Assembly (NCBI GenBank): GCA_014549065.1
Contig: JACDOX010000061.1
Location: 1,427,042 to 1,491,041, forward strand
DNA length: 64,000 nt
Reading direction: 5' to 3'
Source of the DNA: Cardinalis cardinalis
Taxonomy: Eukaryota; Chordata; Aves; Passeriformes; Cardinalidae
The position numbers and the translations under genes are program-made. Positions 1-13,300 of this stretch are shown here, one piece after another (position 1 is the first letter of the stretch; every line of letters begins with the position of its first letter). The notes beneath the pieces are model-generated. The model was not told the DNA's origin. It saw only the letters and a list, made by a program, of their open reading frames with translations, and did not search any database.

Positions 1-3000
1 CATCTTTGCTGAGGTGATGAAGCAGGGAACTCCTCTTGGCCCCAGAATCTGTCCTGCTCTGCCTGGGTGTCCCACGGGGGAGTTTTCTGATGGCAGAGAA
101 TCCATTGGGTGAGGTCTGGTGTTCACTGCAGCACTCTCATCCATCACCCAAAGATTGTCCTATCTAGGAGTTAATTTTATTGTTATTTGCCTGAAAATCA
201 ATTGAATTAAACTTGAGAACTAATGGTATATTGCCCTAGTTTAAAAATAAACATTCTGGGATTTGGCTGCTATTGGCTGAGATTTTGCACTGTCAGCACA
301 ATGCAGGAAGAATATCTTTTAATTTCATGCTTTGCCCACTCATCTATTGCGCTGCCAATTGCAACCACTGCAGTGCCAAGCANGGGAAAATATAGATTGC
401 ATAAAAATACAGAGGAGTGTTGATGCTGCAACAGCAGAGGAAGTGCATTACAGGGGCTGCTACTCTTCAGACGGAAATAGCAAATTGAAATCGTTTCTGG
501 TTGTCCTTCACTGCTGCCCCTTGTGACTTAGAGAATCCAAGAACAAACAGTGGTGCTCTTAATTCCACCCCTCCCCACCCCCAAAGTATAAAAAACCACA
601 TTTCAGTGTCTTTTGCTCACGTATGGTGATGCATATTGAAAGAGTTAAAATATGCCTGAAAATTAATCAACCCTCAATTGGCCTTTCCTCACGGGAGTTG
701 GTATGTAAAGTTGACCTCAAAGTGTAGTAATAATATATGTCAAAGATATTTAGCAGGCTTTTGCCATCTCCTCTGTATTGGTGTGGGGGGCATATGACTG
801 TGCTGATTATGGACCTGAAGGCTTTTCCCTTGCAAAATGTGTGCATCAAGTCAGGAAAGGTCAACCTGCAATAAGGGTATTTAGCAAAGGAATCTTCAGC
901 TGCATTGGCACAGTTGAAAATCTAATACCTATTTAAGCAGCAAGGTCCTATAAATAGTCTGATGAACATATTTGAGAGACTGTGAAATTCCATGAGTAAA
1001 AGGGGAGAGAAAAACTTTAATAAGAAAATTTATTGAAAATATGGGTGCAAACCAAAGGACTTAAATGTCAGATATTCTAAAACAGGAGTAGCTAATGATG
1101 TGAAATGATTTCGCTGCAGGTTTGTATTTTTTTTTTACCATGGTAAGAAAATCTTTATGGTAATGGGACTGTGCTAAGGGTTCAGGGTTTTTTTTGTTGA
1201 TTTTTTAAAACTATTTCTGCACCCATTTCCCCTCCCAAGAGAGTTACTGCAATCATAACATTAANGTTAAGAAAGCTAAGTAGTCATGGCAAAGATGACC
1301 AAGAGGAACCCAAAGGGGATCAGGCCATTTGTCTGGAATATAGGAATTTTGAACAGGGATTGAGCTCTTGTAGAGCCTTGCAGAGGGANCCTGCTCTTCT
1401 CTCAAAGAAACCCAACAGTCTAAGCAGGTCATACCATATTGCCCTTTCTTCTTGGAGGCCATGATAGTTTTGTAGAAAAAACAGTTCNTTAATTGTATCC
1501 ACTGGCATTTTAAGACTAATAAATAATTCTCTACAGTCACTCAATCACTGCCAGTGCAGACTTGAAGAAGTAATTTATTTTGCAGATAGACACCCCTGAC
1601 AGCACTCTGGAGGCCATCCTTTCTGACATAACCACTTTCAAGAAGGCCAGGAACAAAACATCCTGCTTGACCAGGTTTTGATGTAGTGAAGCCACTCCTT
1701 GATGGAGAAATCTAATCTGTACTCTGGGGAGGGAGCAGGGCTCTGCCACTGTCCTTTCTCATTATGGTTTCCTGTCCTGTTAACCAAGGAAAGGGTCAGT
1801 AACACATTCTCCAAGCTCATCACTTCACACATGTGCTCCACCCAGCAAAGGAGAAGCCCTGTGTTTGTCCACTGCACCATGGGATGTGTTAACAGAAAAT
1901 GGTCACTGAAGTAAACAACAAGGAGTTAAATGCTTTTTTTTATTTGTCAAAATTAAGTAANGAAGAAACGATAAACAGTTTAGAACTCCAAACCTGGAGT
2001 AANCCATAGATTCTTGATGTGGGAATGATGGTGGGATAGAAAAGAGAAAAACTTAATTAATGGGGAAGAGCTGAGTGAGCAGAGACAGATTTTGGAGAAA
2101 AATAGGTGACCTAGTTTGGTATCACAAAGCATAATTTTCATTTTAGCTGTGANGCATTAAAATGGCTAACATTTCACAAAATGAGCTGTAGATCATACAA
2201 TCTTTCCTCAAGTCCATTGGTAAAAAGTTTAGAAAGTGCTGTCTGTGTTGAAGAAAGTCTTTCAAGGGCTTGGGCAGTACCTCAGTACCTCTTGCTCTTT
2301 CTGTGCTTGTNTCCCTGCCTGGGGACCAAGTTCCAGCATTTCCTGGTGATGTGGTTGGAGCAGACCTTGCACAGCCCTGCTGGTCCTGAAACATCAACAT
2401 GGTCCTTGGAGCAAGATTGGGAAAATGTATTGATAAACAGAGTGGGAGCTTGATTTTTGAAAAATTCCTTTTTTTCTTCTTTCTGTTCATATTGCAAACC
2501 ANATTACTCCATATTGAGAGATTAAAGTCTTCATTGGCACAGTAAAGAGACACTCACATGAATGAAAAGAATTTATTTCTACTTGTTCTTCTTTTTTCTG
2601 AGTAAATGAAGTTTANGGAGGTATAGTGCCTTATTTCATCAGGAAGGGAAAAGAAATAGAATAGGAATTNTGGTTCTAAATATCTAAGATTACACCTTTG
2701 CTGTAACTGGAGCTGTAACTCCCTATTATGACAGTGTTTGATCCCCTTCCTGATTCCAAAGGCTGTCTGGGTTACTCAGATATATGTCTCACCATTAAAG
2801 CGTTTTCCCCTTCTCTGTTTCTTATGGTAAATATGCTCTAGAAAGGCTTTTTTTTTTAAACTCTTTTTGCAAAGTTTAAAATAAAATTTACATCTGGTGA
2901 GGAACATGATTTTTACATACTGGACCTTATCATCTCAGTAACCAATTTTTCTTTATGTCTCAGAACTCTCATTAATTTTTCACAGGCTTGTGATGGATAG

Positions 3001-4682
3001 TTTTTATTTATTCACGTCTGAGGTTCTGTTGTGTGAAAAGGACTCATTTTATAACATTACATATTCATGGCTTGGGATAGATGGGATAAGGAACTTATTA
3101 TTAATGTGTCACAGTGGGAAACTTACTCTGGGTTCATTTGTGAATCTTGTTAAATGTGGTGCGGTCAGCAGACAGTGCTGAAATTTTTGATACATTTTAT
3201 TGGAGAAGGGCAAAGAGGTTCAGTGATGCTTCCTTATCTAAACAGCACCAGTGAGATGGTGCCTTTCTAAATGCATTTGAAACACTATATCAATAACACA
3301 AGGGTGGGAGCAAAGCATGCCTGGACTAGAGTAAAATCAGAGCGGTGCTTTTTAGTAATGACTATTTCCAGGTGCTACTTGGGTCTATTTAAATCCAGTT
3401 TGCCTAATTAAATCTTGTTTTACTTTTAGCAAAAACACAGGAATTGCTTGTAGTGTAGTGAATTGACATCAGAGTATTGCAAAACTTGATTTCTAGCAGT
3501 TAGGCTTGCCTTTAGGATTTGATCATGGCCATATTTCACTGAGATTCTTTGCTGATGTGCAGTGGAATGGTGAAAATTCTGAAGGTATAGATGCAAAAAT
3601 GTTTGGAAATCAGGGAGCAGTCTGTGTATTGAAGGTATGCAGCATGCAAAATAAAAAGTAAGGAGATAAACTGTGCTGAAAACTATTATAGNGTTGGATC
3701 TGGTTTAAAAGAACAAAATACCCCTTTAATTGGGCCACAAAGATACTAATTTCCATAGCAGAGCATTTTGTACCACTGAAAATTTTAGAGAAGGGGCTTT
3801 GTCCTCTGTACTTATGTACTCAAAATTTATTTTTCAATTAAATGCTTCCATACTCATTTTTGTAGTTACGGAAATGGGCCCAGAGAGGAAGTCAGTAATT
3901 TAGCTCTACTTCTGACTGCCTGATATTTATCACCTATTGTTACCTTTCTACTTATATTATTATTNGAAATCTAGAAAGATGATTTTATTGGAGTCTTTTT
4001 GAGTGTACTCATCCCTTTCTTACCAAAGCAGCTTGTGGATGAAGGTTTTAAAGTTTACAATACCAGCAATTATTCAGCTATTTCAGAACGTGCTATCAAA
4101 ATCCAAATGAATTATAATTCCCCTTTGTTTTAAAACATTTTCTTTCATTTGAAATGAATAATAAAATAGATGAAATAAATTTGAGCTACTTAAGTAGCTT
4201 GAGACGACCAGGACAAGACAATTTATGATGGCTATATTTTAAAAGAAAATTTTCAGTGATGTTAAATGTTGNCTTTATTAGCAGTCCTACCAGTAGGTCA
4301 ACAGTATTATATTGTCATTTATAATAGAGGAGCTGGGCAGTGAGAAAACTGTAGTCTATTAAGAGTTTTGTGAGTGTGTGTGTGTGTATACAGTGAAATA
4401 ATATCCAGTGTAATGTGAAGTGACAGTCAAAATTACAGCTTTTCTCTTGCCGCAAGGGTACTTCTCTGCCAAGTATAGTAATATTGTTGTAGCAGTGTTC
4501 AAGGTTGTCAGCAGTTCTTGGTTACTCTGCAGAGAGCCATAACTGTGTGTGGAAGCAAGGAGCTTCCTGTCAAGGGAGATACTATAATTTTGATATATAT
4601 TTGTTGGTGCCAAACTGCAATTAAATAGGAGGCGTTGGAAGAGGTTTTATTTAGCCGGCTCAAATTTGTTGATTAATTAGTT

Positions 4683-4810
4683 AAAACAAGAAAACCCCCA
4701 AAAACAAACAAAACCAACAAAAAACCTCCAAACACAAAAAACAAACAAATGAAAAAAAAAAACAACAAACCCAAAACCATCACCACCAAAAAAGAAAAAA
4801 AAATCCAAAA
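4683..4810. repeat. A/C-rich low-complexity tract
   Basis: About 128 nt are made almost entirely of A and C on the + strand, with only a handful of G and T. Units such as AAAAACAAACAAAACC and CACCACCAAAAAAG recur without a strict period. Shorter tracts of the same kind occur at 8882-8917 and 10341-10377. It is strongly strand-asymmetric. I see no target-site duplication and cannot assign it to a retroposon tail. Confidence 0.85.
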
Positions 4811-5530
4811 GGAAATCCTCATCTTACACAAATGTTGTTTAAAATTATTACTTTATCTGGCATTTGTCTGTGCTCAAAGTGTAGTGTGTTATTTTTATTG
4901 AATAAACCTTATTTCTGCTGGTGGACCTGGAATTTTTGAGGATGTATAGGGCATACTGCTTTTAGTTAAAGTATTTGCTCTGAGGCTAACTATCTATCAG
5001 AAAATTATTTTAAGGGGCAGTTGTAGGATTCAGTTTTTTAGAGGCCAGCATGGAAACTGTTTCTTCTCAAGGCATGTTTTTTCAGGATGTGCTATCGTGT
5101 CGGGAAATCGACAAAATAGTCACAAAAATGTGTATTATCATCCATATTGGAAGCAGTAAAGAATTTCTCCTATTTCCNCACGTTGAAGATGATGATAATG
5201 GTGTCAGCAGTTTTATTCAGCAAAAAACCATTTTTCTTGATGATTAGATTAAAGAAAATGAGGTGGAGGAGAGAGTTCCTTTGGAAAACATTGCTTTAAA
5301 GAAAATCAGGAACTTNCCTGCTGTCCTCCAGCAAAATATTAAGGTATAAACATACATGNTCTAATGACTTGAATGATGAAAATTTAGTGTTATTTTGTGC
5401 TAATGTAACTGGTTAAATACTATCTAAAATATTGCTTAGCCAAAACCCCGAGTGGATTTTGTCAAATATTTTTCAAGTGGAGCTGCTGGTGCCCCTGGTG
5501 AGGTGTTCCAGACCCTGCTCCTCCACTCCC

Positions 5531-5579
5531 TNATTTCCCTGCCTGATTCTTTCCCTGATTTCTTCCCTGATTTCACTGC
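5531..5579. repeat. 12-bp tandem repeat, about four copies
   Basis: Successive units begin at 5531, 5544, 5556 and 5568. The core is TGATTTCTTCCC, with units TGATTCTTTCCC, TGATTTCTTCCC and TGATTTCACTGC. The first unit is one base longer and contains an N. The array is pyrimidine-rich and looks like a small minisatellite made by slippage. Confidence 0.85.
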
Positions 5580-8500
5580 AATGCCAGGGTATGACTTGCC
5601 ATGTAGAATTGGGAGCTGCTCACACCAAAACAGAGGCCACAAAAGCTGACCCTGATTTTCAGATGGGTATATGAGGAAAGAGAAGGTAATTTAAAAAAAT
5701 AAATCACCAATAACTTTTCAATATTTTCCTTCTAAGTATAGCTGAAATGGATTTCAAATANTTCATGTTGAGGAGGTGCAATTAAAATCAAGAAGCATCC
5801 TTGGAGTTTTTCTCCAGGAAAATTGGGTGGTCAGTGGGTACTTTGCACAATTGGCATTGGTTGTTCCACTGTTGCCTCAAGGACCCTGGATTTATCCAAA
5901 AACACACTTCCAGGTGCAGGTTAACTTTTTCTGGAAACCCTTTGTGTCTGATTTTATAGAAACAGAGCATGGTCTGAATTTTCTGGGTGTGTTGAAGAGC
6001 TGAAGTTGTAGGTTCTGCTGTTGTTTCCCATTAAGTGAGCTTAATGAGTAAATGTGAAATGTAGCTGTAGGATTTTTTACTGTACTGGGGCTCATCCTTA
6101 ACCATGGGTGACATCTCTGGCCCCTGTGCAGAGGAGCTGTCCCAGGGTGTTGTGTTTGGACATAACACATGGGAAAGACTCTACAAAGAAAAATATATGA
6201 AATTACTCAAAATATCTGTTTTATGTGTTTCTCCCTATGGCTTCTACAATATTTTGACTAATGTTTCTCTTCTTCCATCACTGAAGCTTTTTTTTCTGNT
6301 GGAGGACAGAAAGCCAAAATCTGACCACGTTATCAGAGCTGATTTGTCCGTTTTTGGTAAATATATCATTTACTGAGGGATCATATGAGGTTTTATCTCT
6401 CATGTTTTCAGAATTTCCTCAATCTGGCCAGCTGTCTGGTTTGTGAACATCTAAAGTCTTTGTTTCTAGCTCTTTTGTTGCCACTAGAAATTTGGGTATT
6501 TTCCTGTGAAGTCTTATCCGTTTGGTGCAGGAGCCTGGGTGCTCAAAAGGTGATCACACANTATCTGTTTGTGCACAGAACTGCACACAGCAGTCAACAC
6601 CTCACTCAGAATCCTTAACCTGAGTGGACTCAGCATCCTGTGTGTGACAAAGCAATTTACCAAATGTAAATTCCTTCCCATCGCTGCATTGATATGTTGG
6701 CTCTATTTTTTTTTAATTGAATAAATATATTACACAGCAGGGCNGATTATTTTCTTTGTGGCCTTGCTGTTGCAATTTGAGAGCAGATACAATTTCCTTC
6801 AGCTGATGAAGAAAGCAACATCTGTTCTTGGTTTCCTGCAGCTTTCCTTCAGACAATGCATTTAGATGCACAATTTGAATTCCTTCCTAAGAAATAGAAA
6901 ATTAAAACTTTGACCCCTCCTTCAAAGCAGTGGTTACACTGTGACAACAGTGGGTTGAGCTAAATTCAGCTATGTCAGGCAAGAACTATAAAAGTAGATA
7001 GATTGCCCTCTAAGCTTCACTTTATTGGATATTGTAATTGACATATAGTTGTCATTTATAATCATCTGTCCATTCCTGTGAGTTGGGAGCAGTAAAGTTA
7101 ATTGTGGCTGCTCATTTGCATTAATCTCACCTCTGAAGGGTACAGTAACCCATTAATATCATGTCATGATGAATTATCACAAATAACATTGAACATATTG
7201 ATTAATGATCTCTGAGATTTGTATCTCGTTAAAACATTTTGTTAGCTCTTTAAACTTTTAAGCAGACAGTCAATGTATGCAGGAGAGGTTTAGAGATCAC
7301 CCACGAGGTGATGAAAAGTTATGGCACACATTTTGGGTCACTAATTAAAAATTGTTTAAACATTTCATATTCATTTTCAGACTGCTTTTTCCTTCTAAAG
7401 TAAAGAGCTTGAAGGCTAATACCAAGAATTGTCTTATTGTTGTTCATTGCTTATAAAGATAGTAATTTGTATTGGAATTGGGATGAAACAGGGAAAAAGG
7501 GAGTAATGAGACTTAGAAACTGCTATTATTTCTTTTTCTACTCTCTAATAAGAATCATGCTCAGTGAAGCATATGTCTGTTGGTTTTTTAAAAAATATAG
7601 TTTCCTTCTATTCAATTTTTTTTCTTAATGAAAAACTTCCCTTGCTGCTTTAGCACTTGAAGTCACTTGTTTTTTTTCCCTCCTGTTCTTTCTTTNTGAA
7701 TACAGATATATACACGAGGCTGAATAAAATCTCATCCCATGGGTGGCCATGTAATTTGAAGTAGCTGATAATTAAATATTTTGCCATTTAGATTATTACT
7801 TGCTTAAATTTCTGTGAGCTAAGAAGCACAAAGACTTTAGGGAGGCAAGGGAATTTACACCATGGTTCAGGAAGGTGACTTGGCAGGACAGAANTGACTC
7901 CTCTGCATATCTGAGTGTTGTGTTTCAAGAGTCTGGGAAATATGTAATGTTTTAAATCATTCAGCAGCCTGCCTTATTGTAAAGGTTTCTTTGTCTCCTT
8001 CCACATGAAGTTGCTGTATTTGAGTTGGTCATTTTAAATAAATAATAACTCTAGTGAGTCCTAGTTCTATATTCAAGACACTGTTTTCCCTTTCTTCTAC
8101 CTCCAGTAAGCTGCCAGTAATAGTTATTTGAGGGTATACCACTCATCATAATCATAATTTATCACAATTTTTTGAATATTCCGGGTATTTCACTATTCTT
8201 TTTCTCAAGTCAGAGGGGATGATTCACATACATAGAAAATTTTGGGTTAGAGCTGTTTTGTGTTTTCAGTCTGTCTCATTCTTTTACACTGGGAGGAAAT
8301 AAGGAGTCAGTCTGGGTTTTATGCTTTTGATGACTTTGTTGGTCCCTCTCTAAAAGTAATCTTCACCTTTTCCTTTTAATTATTGCCCTTGGTACCTGGG
8401 ATGAAGTTCACACACTCTGCCAAATGTTGAAATAAGCTAGTTTTGTAGAGGAGACTAATGGGAAGATTAGAGCAAGAAAAAATCATCCTTTCTAACTTGA

Positions 8501-8881
8501 AGATATGATATGGCAAATCTTCACAGGTGTGCCATGACTTCTGCTGCTCTGGGCGTGTGCAGTGGCCAAAGGTATCACATCTCCTTTCCCCAGGCTGGGA
8601 TTTTTGTGTGTGAACTAACACAATTTTAACTTATTTGCTAGCTTTTCAGCCCAGCCCCTACAATCTTCTTTCAGTAATTCCTGGGAGTCCGTTTCCCTGG
8701 CACACGAGGCTGTAGAGTCAAGGATTATATTCTAGCTATAATTTATGATTAACTAGATTTATGGCTGAGATCCCAAAACAGCCTCAGTACTGTGGCCTGA
8801 GGAATTAAAGCCAAAATGGAGACTATCATTCTGAATTGTTTGCTTCTCTGGATTTCAGGAAAACTCTTAGCTGTGTTTGAG

Positions 8882-8917
8882 AAACAAAAACAAACCCCAA
8901 ATCCAAACCAAATACAA
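8882..8917. repeat. Short A/C-rich tract
   Basis: AAACAAAAACAAACCCC followed by AAATCCAAACCAAATACA is a smaller copy of the low-complexity pattern seen at 4683-4810. No boundaries or duplicated target site are visible. Confidence 0.7.
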
Positions 8918-10340
8918 TTTGCCATTGTGTAACAATTCAGTTTCATAGTGAGGAATTTAGCACTAAAACTCATGAAGTCCTCAGCCTTTATAGCACTGAA
9001 CTATTTAATTTAAACCCTATTATCACCTAAAGCCAATGCAGTGAATAATGCATGTTAGACCCTCTCCCTGCTCATGCAGCCCCTTGCCAAACAGAAAGTG
9101 GTGGGGGGGACACACAATTAGGGTTCATTTTCACCCATGGTATTAATCCTTACTCATTTTAAAAAGCTGCTAACGGAAATATTTCCATTCAGCTCATTAA
9201 TCAATTGTGATTTTCATTCCCTTGTTTTGTAAAAGCTGTTGCAATAAATACTTTTTTTCACAAAGCAAAAATCTAAGAGATGGATGCAGCAAGCGTAATT
9301 AATAGCACCCAGTTACAGAAGATCAGCAAGTTTGTGAGATTCACATGCTGCTTTACCATATGGCTGCCCAGTAGGCGAAAAATTTGATTAATGTTTTGAA
9401 GTAGGTTTTTTTCAGCAAATATTACAGCCCCAGATGAGGAATTTTACTTCCGAGTATGGTTAGTCTTCACTAAAATAACAGATCTTTTGATTTAAAGCTA
9501 AATAATATTTTGATCTCATGAAAAATCTACATGCAGAAGAATTACTGTCCTGCTGCATAAAGAATGGACCCTATAGCTTGTTTTTAATTCAGCCAATAAT
9601 GGTTAAATTTTTGTTTCATCTTAGTTTTTCGTAAGTTGGTCAATTTAAGATACCAGAACAGGTGCATGGGTTTTGTGTTAAGGATTTCCCTATTGAAACT
9701 AGCTCTATAACAAAACTGATTCATTCTAGCTTGTCATGCTGTTTTCCTTTATACTCCTTATGTAAAATAATCAAAGTTAAGCAGTTGGCTAATGAAAATC
9801 AGAAACTAATGTGTGGTCTCTTCACTAAACATTACTGTAAAAAATTGTATAAAAGCAGAATTCTACAATGTATTATTTTGCTTTTAAGTAAGCAGTAGTT
9901 CTAATAATTATGAGTAGTACTTAATTTATTGAGCCCCCCCTCCATGTTTACCTGAAATGAAAAATATTTACAGAAAAGCATCCGAAGAGTGTCACGACCT
10001 AGGATGGGGCGCTCTCACGCAAAGCTGACACCCAGCAGGAAGTTTTGCTTTTCTCACAAATTCTCAGTTTAATGCAAGGAACATCAGCAGCTGGTAANGA
10101 ACAGATCCGGGGTGCTGAGCTGAAATGGAGTGGAGAGCAGCTTTGAGGGGGAGTCTTGCTGAGCTTCCAGAATGCTGAGGATAAAGCATTGCCTAACACT
10201 ACTGTGCCACTTTGGTTCCTTCTAATTGCTTCAGGTAATGCTGAGGTGCAGAGTCTGCTGGGATGATGCTAAGGCTGAAAGATGAGAATTTCTGCATTTT
10301 AAAAAAGTACATTTTTGCAGTTTTTTGAGTTATGTAATCT

Positions 10341-10377
10341 AAAAAAACCCCAAAACAAACCAACAACCAAAAAAACA
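10341..10377. repeat. Short A/C-rich tract
   Basis: AAAAAAACCCCAAAAC, then AAACCAACAACCAAAAAAAC. This is the same low-complexity composition as 4683-4810, with no G on this strand within the tract. Confidence 0.75.
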
Positions 10378-13300
10378 GTGATTGATTGTAAGGATGTGCT
10401 ACATAAAAAAATAATAATTCTGANTCTGTACAAGTCCCCAAATCAGAAGAGATCTGGGCACAAAGTGCTTCTCAAAATTGCTAATTATGGGGCATGGAGT
10501 GGGAACTCAAACCGAACTATATAATAAAGTTCAGTAAAAATAAAAGTTAAAAAAAAAATTTAAAAAAAAAGATTTTTTTGAACCAAAAGTTTTCCTCTTT
10601 GACAGCTCTAGGCAGAGCATGACCAGAGGGGCTGTCCAGCTGTGTTAGTCACTGGTGGTAAACATCAGAGGCAGGAAAAGAGCCTATGAAGTTTTTCTTA
10701 AAAAATCTTAAAATGAAGCATAGCTGAGGTAGTGAAATGATGGTTATTAGTTCTGGAGAATACAAATGTCACAAAAACTTGTGCTTTAGATTCACAGACA
10801 GCTAATAGATGACAGAGCCCTATGAACAAATCCATACCTTTCATATAGAAGGATGGATTAAATAGTTTTGTGCTTTTGAGACAGGATAGTTAATTAATTG
10901 ATACAGGCTTCCCAGGCTTGCACTGTTTGTAGATTGCTTCTGGAAACTTGTTTTCCTTAATATTATCAATTTTTCTGCAAATTGCAGAAAGTATAAACAT
11001 TTTTTTAGGGCATTTTTGACGTATTATCTTTTTTCTTGTCTATAGCGGTTATTCTTTTGTCAGTGATTTATTTCTAATAAGAACACATTTTATGCTATAA
11101 ATTAATGTAAAATGAAGCCGTGTTTCCNTTAACCTGTGACTAAACTACGGTTGATGTTAAGATATTCTATTTTATGCTCATTAAAATGTAGAGAAATTGA
11201 TATTTGAGTATTTAATTTTCTTATTTTTTAGGCTTCATTGGATTATCTAAGAAAATAAGCAGCATTTTCAAATATTTTAATGGTGAGGCTAAATTTTTAA
11301 TTGATAATGTCTGCCAAAGAAGGTCACTGGAAGCTGCTTGAATAAATTATGCCATCGGATGCAAATAGGAGTTAATCTGAATGAATGGAGGGTGCTGGGG
11401 ATGGTGTTGGAATTCTCACCCCTTGCTTGGGGTTTTCATTCTGTAAATAAAGGAAAGTGTTGGCTCTGGTCAGTGCTCACATTTTTAACCCTTTCTGAGC
11501 TGCTGTTCTGCTCAGAGCTGTGGGCAGCTCTGTGAGGGGGTGTCTGGATGAAGAGGCTGTGGAGTGGTCACTCTAAAAGGCTCCTTANTGTGGTACTTTG
11601 AATTTTAAATCACACACATAATTCAAAGGTAATCTAACTTTCAGTGTTGGTCTTTAGTCCGTTCAGTTAAATGGAGAAAAATGACTGACATAAGGAATGA
11701 GTTATTGATTTATTGTAGGAAAATGACTTCTGTAATATAGGAAGTATGGTAAAAGGAACAGCTTAATTATTTAGGGGATACCACTGAAAAAACTGCTTTT
11801 GCAGAATTGCAGATTGTCTAAATAGGAGTTATACAGCTCAGTTTTTTAATAATTATTTCTTAAAGACAAATTGTAGTGGTTTATTTTTTTTTTCTTCATA
11901 AGTTAGACTCATCTGGTTGTTTAAAATAGTTTTGTACTTGTGCAGTTGATGCAGAAAAGCAGGCAATCAAATGATTTTGTTCTTGACCCTAAAGGCACGT
12001 CAGCTTTTAACTGGNGTTTCTCAGTTATCTGCATTTTGTTTATGCTTTGTGGAATTTTGATGTCTGAGTGCTGGACAAAAAAGAAACNTGCTGCAAGTTA
12101 TTCTGAAGCCCTGTGTTTAAGTAGGTGACATGAACTTTTAAATTGTGAATTTATCAAATAAATATATTTGGCAGTTTGTATTTGTATAAGCAAAATTTTT
12201 AAAATATGGTATTTGATGATTTATAAAATATCAGATAAGATATTTGCTTTGGCTTTTTCCATATGTTTTTGCCTTTGATTTAGTGCTATTCTTTGCAGGA
12301 GGATGACAGTATCATGTTATTTTGACTGCAGCTCACAATTTTTGGCAGCATCTCAGATAAACAGAATATTTGTGGCTAATTGGTTGAACATGTTCAACAA
12401 TTATAATTATATTAAAACCGTAATGTGCTTGAACATTTGCCCACTGCAGGCTGCTAATATGTGCTAACTTAAATTCCTGTCTATGACTGGAGCTGCCTTG
12501 TAACTGGTTTTATTGGAAATATGTGCAAAGTACAAAAGGCTACATCTAATAGGAGTGTTTAAGAGTTTGCCACTGTGTTCAATTATAGGTGCTTGTTTTC
12601 ACAGGTTCAGAATTCAGGCTTAAAATTTCCTGTCCTCCTGACATTNTGTATCTAAACTTCCAGTATTGCTGAAAAGAAAAGGAGTCAGTATTATTTTTAT
12701 TGAGTAAATTTTCAGGAATACTAGCTTACCTTTCTATCAAATATTTCCAAGTTAAATAAAGAATTGGAAGTTTCTCCACTTCTGATGTTTTAAGTTCAGA
12801 ACATGTGAATTGCTACTGCACTTCAAGGGAATGGCAGTAGGCTGAGTACACAAGGAATACAGAGGTTGGATTTGAATTCTGAGTGGTAATGGAATTTTGG
12901 GTGCAGTCTGATGTATTTTTCAGTGCATAATTCCCTATTTTTGTTTGGTTTTGATTTTTTAATTATTTTTTTTAAACAGATGTCACAATCTAGTCTTGCT
13001 CCTAGAGTTTTTAGCTCCTATTATCGTAGAGTAGGTAAATAGTGCTGGGTTTGACTTTAAAGCTTTGCCACTCGATTACCTGAAGAATCACCATTGTTTT
13101 ATTGTTTTGTGTGGATGATACCCTGCAGCTCTAAAAAATGGAGGCAATTATGCTTGCAGCCCCTTGTTTTAATTGAGTGAGGCATAATGACTTCTCTTCT
13201 ATAATGCTCCATGGACTCAGAGCTGCTCTGAGAGGCTCCCCAGGGACCTGCAGTGTAGCCTTTCCCAAGCACATGTTTTTGGGGAAAAGTAGCTGAATGC

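Noticed and set aside
2143..2553. Two overlapping minus-strand frames that looked like a possible processed pseudogene
   Set aside because: I could not match either reading to a known protein and saw no poly(A) tail or target duplication.
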